From: Stenotrophomonas maltophilia
GTDB lineage: Bacteria > Pseudomonadota > Gammaproteobacteria > Xanthomonadales > Xanthomonadaceae
Direction of reading: 5' to 3'
Assembly (NCBI GenBank): GCA_002435595.1
Contig: DJBL01000008.1
Span: 428 to 41,721 of the forward strand
Length of the DNA stretch: 41,294 nt
Positions 34,490-41,294 of the stretch are shown here, piece after piece (position 1 is the first letter of the stretch; every line of letters begins with the position of its first letter). Under the pieces are notes generated by a model. The model was given only the letters and a program-made list of their open reading frames with translations. It made no database searches and was not told the origin of the DNA. Both the position numbers and the translations under genes were made by a program.

Positions 34490-34674
34490 GGGGAAAGACA
34501 GGTCAGCAGGGAGGCCGCTAGTGTGACGCAAGCCATCCCAAAGCCAAAGCCGCCGCGCCCGTCAGGGCCGGGCCCCCAAGCCCCCCCGACGCGCGGATCG
34601 GGCCCCGGTGTCACGCCCATGCAACCTCGCGGACATACCGTGCTGACCCAATCTTTACACCGTTGGGGAAAGCC
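34490..34674. other. Divergent region between upp and the TonB receptor operon
   Basis: 185 bp without a gene. It must hold the promoter for the phosphatase operon and that of upp. The segment ctgacccaatctttacac at 34643-34660 resembles a Pho box weakly (about four of seven positions in each half-site), but it is too close to the start codon to be convincing. Confidence 0.4.
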
Positions 34675-37227
34675 GTGCAGAAGAAGAATGCGTTGGGTCG
34701 GGCGATCAGCCTGTCGCTGCTGGTGCTGGCCAGCCCGTCCGCGTTCGCCGCCGAGGCCGCAGTGACGGCCGCGGCCGGCGCCGGGGCGATCGACCTGGAC
34801 CGCGTCGAGGTGCGTCCGCAGCTGGAGTCGCAGACCCGCGCGGTGGATCTCAAGCGCAGCAGCGACGCCATCGAGGACGCGGTATCGTCCGATGCCATGG
34901 GCGTCTACCCGGACAAGAACGTGGCCGAATCGCTGCAGCGCCTGCCCGGTGTCAGCGTCACCCGTGACCAGGGCGAGGGCCGCTTCGTGGTGATCCGTGG
35001 CCTGGATGCCAACCTCAACAGCGTCAGCGTGGATGGCATCGCCATCGGCACGCCGGAAGACGCCAGCCGCGCCGCGCCGCTGGACGTGATCCCCTCCGAC
35101 TCCACCGAGCGCCTGCGCGTGGTCAAGTCGCCCACCCCGGACATGCCCGGTGATGCCATCGGCGGGGCGATCCTGGTCGAATCGGCCTCGGCCTTCGACC
35201 GCGACGGGCGCAGCCTGCGCGGCAAGATCGAAGCCAGCCACCAGCAGTTGTCCGGCGAAACCAGCCCCAAGGCGGCCTTCAACTACAGCGAGGTGTTCGC
35301 CGATACCTTCGGCGTGGCGGCGGGCGTGAACTACCAGAAGCGCACCTTCGAATCGGACAATACCGAGGTCGAGTACGGCAGTTTCGACGGCGGTGCCGAC
35401 GACGACCTGTTCGCCAACAGCCTGCAGCGCCGCAAGTACGAGATCGAGCGCAAGCGCATCGGCGCCAACCTCAACCTGGACTGGCATCCCGACGAGGACA
35501 ACCGCTACTACCTGCGCACGCTGTACAGCCAGTTCGACGATGCAGAAACCCGCCAGCGCACCATCTTCAACTTCGGCGATGGCGACGTCGCCGCGCTGGG
35601 CAACGGCCAGTACCGCATCGACGACCTGCCAGCCGATGCGATCCAGAAGCGCATGCGCTACCGCACCAAGAAGGAAAACACCTTCGCGGCAAGCCTTGGC
35701 GGCGAGAACCGCCTGAGCGGGGCGGTGATCGATTACAAGGTGGGCTACACCCGCACCGAAGAGCGCGTCAACGACGAGATGGAAGCACGCTTCGAGTACG
35801 CCGGCGATGACACCACCGCCAACGTGGACCAGCGCAGCCGCGTGCCCGGTTTCACGCTCGGCGATGCCGGCTGGTTGGACAACGGCAACTACGACTTCGA
35901 CCGCGTGGTGCTCTCGCCCAAGCGGGTGGACGACAAGGAGCACAGCGCGCAGGTCAACATCCGCTTCGACGCCGACGCCTCCAGCTACAAGTTCGGTCTG
36001 CTCGGCCGCTGGCGCGACCGCAACGTGGACACCAACGAGCGCGAGCTGCGCGTGGGCCCGGACATCGCACTGTCGGACTGGACCCGCAACAGCCCCGAGC
36101 ACCGGGGCGGCAGCCTCGGCCAGGGCATGAGCTCGGATGCCATGCGCCGCTACTGGGCGCAGTTCGGTGGCCAGTACAGCGCCCGCCCGCAGGACGTGGG
36201 CGGCAATGCGCTGACCTCGCTGGAAGAGGATTACACCGCCAGCGAAGACATCCTGGCCAGCTATGCGATGGGCACGTGGGACATCGGCGCGCTGCGCATC
36301 ATCGGTGGCGTGCGCGTGGAGAACACCCAGTTCAGCGCCACCGGCAACAACGTGGACGTGGCCAGCAACGGCCGCAGCTTCACGGTGACCCCGCTCAGCG
36401 TGAGCCGCAGCTACAGCAACGTGCTGCCGGGCCTGCACCTGCGTTACGACGCCGGTGACGCCTGGGTGCTGCGTGCGGCGGCCAACAAGACCGTCTCGCG
36501 CCCCTCGTTCGGCGACATCGCCCCGCGCATCGGCCTGAGCCGTGGCGACGAGGAAGTGCGCATCGGCAACCCGCAGCTGGATCCGTACGAATCCAGCAAC
36601 ATCGACCTGTCGGTCGAGAAGTACATCGGCAGCACCGGCATCCTCTCGCTGGGCCTGTTCCACAAGCGCATCGACGGCTACATCGTCAACACGGTCAGCA
36701 ACACCGATCCGGCGTATCCGGGTTATGACGTCACCCGCGTGATCAATGGCGAAAAGGCCAAGGTCAACGGCGCCGAGTTCAACTGGCAGCAGCAGCTGGC
36801 ATTCCTGCCGGCGGGCTGGGACGGCCTGCTGGTGGGCGCCAGCGGCACCTGGCTGGATACCGATTTCGATCCGGGCCTGGCCGGGCGCGAGCGCGACGAC
36901 TTCATGCTGCCGCGCGCGTCCAAGCATGTCTACACCGCGCATATCGGCTATGAGAAGGCCGGTTTCAGCACCCGCGTGGCGGCGGTGTACCGCAGCGAGT
37001 ACCTGGACACGCTGGGTGACAACGCGGCCTACGACATCTACGTGGCGCCCAACACCCAGTTGGATTTCAGCCTGGATTACAAGATCACCGCCAACGTGAG
37101 CGTGTACCTGGAAGCGCAGAACCTGCTCGACAAGCCGCTGGAGCTGTACCAGGGCACGCGCGCGCGCACCCTGCAGATGGAAGAGTATGGCCGCACCTAT
37201 GCGCTGGGTCTGAAGGTGGCGCTGTGA
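34675..37227 (+). CDS. TonB-dependent outer-membrane receptor
   Basis: About 850-residue outer-membrane importer. A signal peptide (RAISLSLLVLASPSAFAAEA) precedes a plug domain with YPDKNVAESLQRLPGVSVTR, a RFVVIRGL block and VSVDGI; the beta-barrel follows. The size and plug sequence suit the TonB-Xanth-Caul family of xanthomonads, often for carbohydrates or other nutrients. The start at GTG 34675 lies after a GGGGAAAG ribosome site; an in-frame TTG at 34663 is possible. The barrel ends LKVAL, not with the usual aromatic residue. First gene of an operon; the phytase-like gene begins at its stop codon. The ligand is inferred from neighbours to be phosphorylated. Confidence 0.9.
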   Translation: MQKKNALGRAISLSLLVLASPSAFAAEAAVTAAAGAGAIDLDRVEVRPQLESQTRAVDLKRSSDAIEDAVSSDAMGVYPDKNVAESLQRLPGVSVTRDQGEGRFVVIRGLDANLNSVSVDGIAIGTPEDASRAAPLDVIPSDSTERLRVVKSPTPDMPGDAIGGAILVESASAFDRDGRSLRGKIEASHQQLSGETSPKAAFNYSEVFADTFGVAAGVNYQKRTFESDNTEVEYGSFDGGADDDLFANSLQRRKYEIERKRIGANLNLDWHPDEDNRYYLRTLYSQFDDAETRQRTIFNFGDGDVAALGNGQYRIDDLPADAIQKRMRYRTKKENTFAASLGGENRLSGAVIDYKVGYTRTEERVNDEMEARFEYAGDDTTANVDQRSRVPGFTLGDAGWLDNGNYDFDRVVLSPKRVDDKEHSAQVNIRFDADASSYKFGLLGRWRDRNVDTNERELRVGPDIALSDWTRNSPEHRGGSLGQGMSSDAMRRYWAQFGGQYSARPQDVGGNALTSLEEDYTASEDILASYAMGTWDIGALRIIGGVRVENTQFSATGNNVDVASNGRSFTVTPLSVSRSYSNVLPGLHLRYDAGDAWVLRAAANKTVSRPSFGDIAPRIGLSRGDEEVRIGNPQLDPYESSNIDLSVEKYIGSTGILSLGLFHKRIDGYIVNTVSNTDPAYPGYDVTRVINGEKAKVNGAEFNWQQQLAFLPAGWDGLLVGASGTWLDTDFDPGLAGRERDDFMLPRASKHVYTAHIGYEKAGFSTRVAAVYRSEYLDTLGDNAAYDIYVAPNTQLDFSLDYKITANVSVYLEAQNLLDKPLELYQGTRARTLQMEEYGRTYALGLKVAL

Positions 37228-38315
37228 TGCGCCCAGCTCATGCCGTGGCGATGCTGAGCCTGGCCCTGCTGGCGGCATGCAGGCCGGCGGCCGATGCGCC
37301 CGCCAGCGCAGCGGCAGCGCGCTCGGTGGCCACCGTGGCCGAAGCCTTCCTCACCCCGATGACCCCGGCCGACAACATCGACTCCCCGGCCAGCTGGACC
37401 GCCCCCGACGGCAGGCAATGGCTGATCGCCACCGCCAAGACCACCCACAAGCTGGTGGTCTATGACGGCCAGACCGGCGCGCACCTGCGCGACGTGGGCA
37501 GCCAGGGCGCCGCGCCGGGCCAGTTCGACCGTCCCAACGGCATCGCCGTGATCGATGACCTGGTGCTGGTCGTGGAGCGCGACAATCACCGCGTGCAGGT
37601 GCTGCGGTTGCCCGATTTCACCCCGCTGGGGGTGTTTGCCGGCGCCGACCTGCGCAAACCCTACGGGCTGTGGGTGAACAAGCAGCGCGAGGGCTACGAC
37701 GTCTACGTCACCGACTCCTACGATGCCGGGGAGGATGCGCAGGGCAACGACGTGCTGCCGCCGCTGGCCGAGCTGGACAAGCGCGTGCGCCGCTATGCGC
37801 TCAAGGTCGATGCCGGCGGGCTCGCGGCCACCCTGGTGGCGAGCATCGGCGACACCAGTGAAGCGGGCGCGCTGCGCGTGGTTGAATCGATCTGGGGCGA
37901 TCCGGCCAACGACCGCCTGCTGATCGCCGAGGAGGACGAAACCTACGCCAGCGAGATCAAGGTCTACACGCTGGAGGGACGCTTCAGCGGCACCACCTTC
38001 GGCCGCCAGGCATTCAAGGCCCAGGCCGAAGGCGTGATGCTGCGCACCTGCGGCAAGGACGGCTGGTGGATCACCACCGAGCAGGGCAAGCAGCGCAGCG
38101 TGTTCCACCTGTTCGACCGCCACACCCTCAAGCACGTGGGCGCATTCCAGGGCAACACGGTGGCCAACACCGATGGGATCTGGCTGGACCAGGGCACCTC
38201 GGCACGCTTCCCGCACGGGGTGCTGTACGCGGTGCATGACGACCAAGGCGTGGTCGCCTTCGACTGGGCCAGCGTGGCCAAGCAGTTGTCGCTGCCGCTG
38301 GAGTGCGCACCATGA
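37227..38315 (+). CDS. Phytase-like beta-propeller lipoprotein
   Basis: 362 residues. Lipobox LLAAC with Cys 18 anchors it to the membrane. The mature protein has repeated beta-propeller motifs, such as GQFDRPNGIAVIDDLVLVVERDN with a later HRVQVLRLPDF, DPANDRLLIAEED, and a C-terminal ANTDGIWLDQ...FPHGVLYAVHDDQGVVAFDW that resembles the last blade of beta-propeller phytases (PF02333), which remove phosphate from phytate using Ca2+. NHL-repeat or gluconolactonase-like proteins are alternatives. ATG overlaps the receptor stop by one base; its stop overlaps the phosphatase start (ATGA). Confidence 0.82.
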   Translation: MRPAHAVAMLSLALLAACRPAADAPASAAAARSVATVAEAFLTPMTPADNIDSPASWTAPDGRQWLIATAKTTHKLVVYDGQTGAHLRDVGSQGAAPGQFDRPNGIAVIDDLVLVVERDNHRVQVLRLPDFTPLGVFAGADLRKPYGLWVNKQREGYDVYVTDSYDAGEDAQGNDVLPPLAELDKRVRRYALKVDAGGLAATLVASIGDTSEAGALRVVESIWGDPANDRLLIAEEDETYASEIKVYTLEGRFSGTTFGRQAFKAQAEGVMLRTCGKDGWWITTEQGKQRSVFHLFDRHTLKHVGAFQGNTVANTDGIWLDQGTSARFPHGVLYAVHDDQGVVAFDWASVAKQLSLPLECAP

Positions 38316-39694
38316 ACCATCGCACGACGATCGCCGCGGCAGCGATGATGCTCGCGCTGCTGGCCGGCGGCCCGGCAGCGGCCAGGCCGGCCGACACCGC
38401 CGCCGAGCCCAACACCCAGGTGCCGCTGGGCAACCGCCACTATGCCGCCAGCGGCTTCCCCGACCGCATCGTGGCCTCGCCGGCGCAGGACGCCGCGCGC
38501 GGCTTCGCGGTGTCCTGGCGGACCGACACGTCGGTCAGCGCGCCGGTGCTGGAGTGGGTGCTGGCCGGTGACTCGCCGGATGTCGGCACGCCGACCCGGC
38601 TGACCGCCAGCACCCGTGCCCTGGAGACCGAGAACGGCAGCGCGCACTACCACCGCGTCGATGTCGGCACCCTGCAGCCGGACACGCTGTACCTGTGGCG
38701 GGTGCAGGGCAAGGACACCTGGAGCGCCTGGAACCAGCTGCGCACCGCCGGCAGCGCAGCCCAGCCGCTGACCCTGCTGTACTTCGGCGATACCCAGAAC
38801 AAGAATCTCAGCCACGTCTCGCGCGTGCTGCGCGCCGGACTCAAGGCTGCCCCGCAGGCGCGCCTGAGCCTGTTCGCCGGTGACCTGGTCAGCGGCGGCG
38901 ACGGCCAGGACGACAGCGAGTGGGGCGAGTGGTTCGCTGCCGCCGGCTGGTTGCCGCAGGAGACCGTGGTGGCCCCGGCGATCGGCAACCACGAGTACTT
39001 TGAGGAGTTCGAGGACACGCCGCAGGAGCGGCGCGTGCTGGGCCGCCACTGGCCGGTGAGCTTCGCGTTGCCGCGCAACGGCGTGGACGCCGCCGATACC
39101 AGTACCTACTGGTTCGATTACCAGGGCGTGCGCATCGCCGTGCTCGATGGCACCTCGGCGCTGGACCTTGGGACCGCGCAGGCGCAGGCGGCGTGGCTGG
39201 ACAAGGTGCTCACCGACAACCCGCATCCGTGGAGCATCGTGCTGCTGCACCAGCCGTTCTACTCGCCGCGCGAGGGCCGCGAGAACGCCGAACTGCGCGA
39301 CGTCGTGCTGCCGGTGGTGCGTCGCCACCAGGTCGACCTGGTGCTGCAGGGCCATGACCACACCTACGGCCGCCGTGGCGAAGGCCAGGCGGCCACGCCG
39401 CAGTTCATCGTCACCGTGGCCGGGCCCAAGCAGTATCGGCTGTCCGACCAGGCCCGCGCCACGATGGCGCCGGTGGGCGAGGACACCCAGTTGTTCCAGG
39501 TGCTCACGCTGGATCCGAAGCACCTGCGCTACGAGGCGCGCACGGTGACCGGCAAGCTGTATGACGGCTTCGAGTTGACGCGCGGCGCCGATGGGCGCAA
39601 ACAGAAGACCGAGCTGACCGACGGACGAATCGCCCCCCGCGACTGCACCCGCGCCCAGACCCTCAAGGGTCGCGCGGACCGCTGCTGGGAATGA
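38312..39694 (+). CDS. Purple-acid-phosphatase-like exported metallophosphatase
   Basis: 460-residue calcineurin-fold protein with a Sec signal (MMLALLAGGPAAARP). An N-terminal fibronectin-like region (about 45-150, GFAVSWRTDTS, DTLYLWRVQG) matches the N-terminal domain of purple acid phosphatases. The metal-site blocks are GDTQ near residue 158, GDLV near 190, GNHE near 226, LLHQPF near 312 and GHDHTYGR near 348. The Tyr of the canonical GDxxY block is absent (GDLVS), so it should not be purple. GGAG lies nine bases before the ATG. Encoded between the phytase-like lipoprotein and a pyrophosphatase. Confidence 0.9.
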   Translation: MNHRTTIAAAAMMLALLAGGPAAARPADTAAEPNTQVPLGNRHYAASGFPDRIVASPAQDAARGFAVSWRTDTSVSAPVLEWVLAGDSPDVGTPTRLTASTRALETENGSAHYHRVDVGTLQPDTLYLWRVQGKDTWSAWNQLRTAGSAAQPLTLLYFGDTQNKNLSHVSRVLRAGLKAAPQARLSLFAGDLVSGGDGQDDSEWGEWFAAAGWLPQETVVAPAIGNHEYFEEFEDTPQERRVLGRHWPVSFALPRNGVDAADTSTYWFDYQGVRIAVLDGTSALDLGTAQAQAAWLDKVLTDNPHPWSIVLLHQPFYSPREGRENAELRDVVLPVVRRHQVDLVLQGHDHTYGRRGEGQAATPQFIVTVAGPKQYRLSDQARATMAPVGEDTQLFQVLTLDPKHLRYEARTVTGKLYDGFELTRGADGRKQKTELTDGRIAPRDCTRAQTLKGRADRCWE

Positions 39695-39743
39695 CCACCG
39701 GGCCGGGCCGCCAACGCGCGCCCGGCCGATGCAGGAGATCAGA

Positions 39744-40379
39744 ATGGACACCCGACGCGCGCTTCCTCTGGCGGCCATCGCCGCGGCACTGCTGATGCTG
39801 GCTGGGGCCAGCACCGCCACCAATGCGGTGCTGCACCCGTTCCTGGCGGCCCACCCCAAGGCCGCCCCGGAAGAGGCCAACCTGGCCGTGGAGATTCCGG
39901 CCGGCAGCTTCACCAAGTATGAAATCAAGGAAGATGGCCTGGTCCACGTCGACCGCTTCCAGTCGATGCCGGTGGCGTACCCGGCCAACTACGGCTCGAT
40001 GCCGCGCACCCTGGCCGGCGACAACGATCCGCTGGACGCGCTGGTGCTTACCCGCGAGCCGCTGCACCCGGGCGTGATCGTGCGCTTCCGCCCGATCGGC
40101 TATCTGAAGATGGTCGACAACGGCGAGCAGGACGAGAAGGTGATCGGCGTGCCCACCGACAAGCTCGACCCCACTTACGCCGCCATCCGCGACCTGCAGG
40201 ACCTGCCGCTGATCGAGCGCCAGCGCATCGAAGCCTTCTTCCGGGTCTACAAGGACTTGCCGCAGGGGCGCAATCCGGTGCAGTTGAACGGGTGGGGCAA
40301 TGCAGCCGAGGCCAAGGCGCTTATCCGTGCCTCGATGCAGCGCTTCGACCAGGCGCAGCAGCGGCGCAAGGGCGACTGA
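39744..40379 (+). CDS. Exported family I inorganic pyrophosphatase
   Basis: 211 residues, of which the last 165 align with E. coli PPase: EIPAGSFTKYEI (E50, K59), VDRFQSMPVAYPANYG (R71, Y83), the DNDPLDALVL signature (D93, D95, D98), KMVDNGEQDEK (both Asp and Lys), and VYKDLPQG. All key catalytic positions appear present. Unlike the cytoplasmic enzyme, it has a hydrophobic N-terminal segment (RRALPLAAIAAALLMLAGAS) of signal-peptide or anchor type. An AGGAGAT site supports ATG 39744. It lies 49 bp after the phosphatase, so pyrophosphate would be hydrolysed in the periplasm. It is probably not the cell's main PPase (inference). Confidence 0.92.
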   Translation: MDTRRALPLAAIAAALLMLAGASTATNAVLHPFLAAHPKAAPEEANLAVEIPAGSFTKYEIKEDGLVHVDRFQSMPVAYPANYGSMPRTLAGDNDPLDALVLTREPLHPGVIVRFRPIGYLKMVDNGEQDEKVIGVPTDKLDPTYAAIRDLQDLPLIERQRIEAFFRVYKDLPQGRNPVQLNGWGNAAEAKALIRASMQRFDQAQQRRKGD

Positions 40380-40431
40380 GCGACGCACCGCGGTTGCGTG
40401 GCCGGCGCTTCCGGGAACGGGGCGAACGCGC

Positions 40432-40758
40432 TCATGGCGGCCGGGCGGCGAGTGCATCGGCACGACGCTTGAATACCGTCATCTCCTTTTCCGCCTGTTT
40501 GTCGCCATTGCGCTGCGCCACCGCGATGCCCTGCTGCCAGGCAAGTGCGGCGGCCCCGGCATCGCCGCTGGCGAGCAGGGCCTTGCCCAGCAGCTTCCAG
40601 CCGGCCGAGTAGGCCGGCTCTTGGTCCACGCAGTGCTGCAGGTGCACCGCAGCGCCGGCCGGGTCCGAGGCGTCCAGCAGGGCCTTGCCCAGGCTCAAGC
40701 GCAGCAGGGCGCTGTCGCGGCCGGCCTGGAGCATGCGCTGCAGTGCGGTCACGTCCAT
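40432..40758 (-). CDS. Small TPR-repeat protein
   Basis: 108-residue, all-helical protein. Two to three tetratricopeptide-like repeats: SALLRLSLGKALLDASDPA, then AGAAVHLQHCVDQEPAYSAGW, then LLGKALLASGDAGAAALAWQ and a third degenerate one. No signal peptide. ATG overlaps the stop of the flavin reductase gene by one base (TGATG), so the two are translated together. A protein-binding role is inferred; no partner can be named. Confidence 0.82.
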   Translation of the reverse strand: MDVTALQRMLQAGRDSALLRLSLGKALLDASDPAGAAVHLQHCVDQEPAYSAGWKLLGKALLASGDAGAAALAWQQGIAVAQRNGDKQAEKEMTVFKRRADALAARPP

Positions 40759-41294
40759 CAGGCCGGTCCTGGCCCGGCCCGGCCGTCGATGCGGGCGTAG
40801 CGGCTGCGGTGATAGGCCAGCGCAGCGCCCGGCGCGGCGTCGAACTGCTCGACCCGGCCCACGATCAGTACGTGGTCGCCCAGGACCAGGCTGTGGTGCA
40901 TCGTGCACTGCAGCCACGCCACCGCATGCCGCACCCGCGGTGCCGCGCCGCCGCTGTCGAAGGCCGCGGCACCTGCCGGGTCGCGGCGATGCCATGGATC
41001 GGCGAACCGGCGCGCCAGTGCCTCCTGGTGGGAGGCAAGCACGCTGATGCCAAACACAGGGGCATCCTGGAACCGCGGCAGGTCGGCGGCGCGCCCGCCG
41101 ATGCTCCACGCCACCAGCGGCGGGTCCAGCGAGACGGTGGTGAAGGAGTTGATGGTCATCGCCACCGGAGCGCCGCGCGCGTCGCGCACGGCTACCACCG
41201 CCACGCCGGTCGGGTACTGTCCAAACACCTGGCGCAGTGCGACCGTGTCCGGCCCCGGCGCGGGACCGGCACCTTGCGGCGCCGGGGCCGCGTC
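40758..41294 (-). CDS. Flavin reductase-like domain protein (5' end outside window)
   Basis: At least 178 residues; the frame is open through the window's last base. QYPTGVAVVAVRD, then MTINSFTTVSLDPPLVAWSI, FGISVLASHQEALARRFA and a VLGDHVLIVGRVEQF block are the FMN-binding flavin-reductase-like domain (PF01613). Such proteins reduce FMN/FAD with NAD(P)H, often for a partner monooxygenase. The Ala/Pro/Gly-rich start (DAAPAPQGAGPAPGPD) is unusual and may be a linker to an upstream domain or just the N-terminus. The coupled TPR gene gives no hint about a partner oxygenase. Confidence 0.88.
   Translation of the reverse strand, partial: DAAPAPQGAGPAPGPDTVALRQVFGQYPTGVAVVAVRDARGAPVAMTINSFTTVSLDPPLVAWSIGGRAADLPRFQDAPVFGISVLASHQEALARRFADPWHRRDPAGAAAFDSGGAAPRVRHAVAWLQCTMHHSLVLGDHVLIVGRVEQFDAAPGAALAYHRSRYARIDGRAGPGPA

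Noticed and set aside
34643..34660. Possible Pho box before the phosphatase operon
   Set aside because: Only about four of seven bases match in each half-site, and its position would put the transcription start inside the coding region. Not reported as a regulatory site.
34486..37278. 930-codon open frame antisense to the TonB receptor
   Set aside because: No motif, odd composition (Ala, Val, His rich) and full overlap with a clear receptor gene.

Overview
The window is a continuous, gene-dense stretch of a high-GC gammaproteobacterial chromosome, most likely Stenotrophomonas or a close Xanthomonadaceae relative. The main evidence is a family of short palindromic repeats carrying a GTAG end, of the kind described as SMAG/GTAG REP elements in Stenotrophomonas maltophilia, plus xanthomonad-like versions of the GacA-type regulator, the TonB receptor and the zwf-glk-pgl-edd-eda cluster. 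The species cannot be fixed from the sequence alone. I see no rRNA, tRNA, CRISPR, prophage or insertion sequence; this is core chromosome with intergenic repeats and a few accessory-looking genes.

Layout. 1-1795: end of panD and pgi, overlapping by ATGA. 1804-1977: an array of GTAG palindromes. 1974-3784: a RegB/RegA-type redox two-component pair (minus strand). 4165-6118: ispG and a PAP2 phosphatase. 6330-6977: a GacA/UvrY-type regulator ending at a bidirectional terminator. 7086-13065: a minus-strand Entner-Doudoroff operon (zwf, glk, pgl, edd, eda), divergent from a lone MalK/UgpC-type sugar ABC ATPase, with a LacI-type palindrome between them. 14583-19684: ygfZ divergent from an SDHAF4-like gene, sdhCDAB and sdhE, followed by ygfX, lolC and lolD. 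22143-25553: a lipoprotein gene, then yggX, mutY and ftsY on the minus strand. 25738-26034: a small flagellar-rod-like orphan gene preceded by an excellent sigma-28 promoter match. 26143-28041: htpG with a sigma-32-like promoter. 28207-28441: a block of inverted and direct repeats. 28580-32386: rsmD, coaD, a lipoprotein gene, yfhL-type ferredoxin and ggt. 32495-33382: a YtnP-like metallo-beta-lactamase. 33461-34489: psiF-like gene and upp. 34675-40379: a four-gene operon of TonB receptor, phytase-like lipoprotein, metallophosphatase and exported pyrophosphatase. 40432-41294: a TPR protein and a flavin reductase cut by the window end.

How the genes work together. Glucose handling is concentrated at the left: Pgi, Glk, Zwf, Pgl, Edd and Eda give a complete route from glucose to pyruvate and glyceraldehyde-3-phosphate, and the operator-like site before zwf and the ABC ATPase suggests shared sugar control. 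The sdh region joins the structural subunits of complex II with two assembly factors (SDHAF4-like and SdhE) and the Fe-S-related YgfZ.

The best candidate for an undescribed system is the operon at 34675-40379. Its gene content reads as a cell-envelope pathway that takes up a phosphorylated compound through the outer membrane, removes phosphate with two envelope hydrolases and splits pyrophosphate outside the cytoplasm. The substrate is not known; phytate, other organophosphates or pyrophosphorylated compounds are inference. The second best is the orphan rod-like protein under a predicted FliA promoter.
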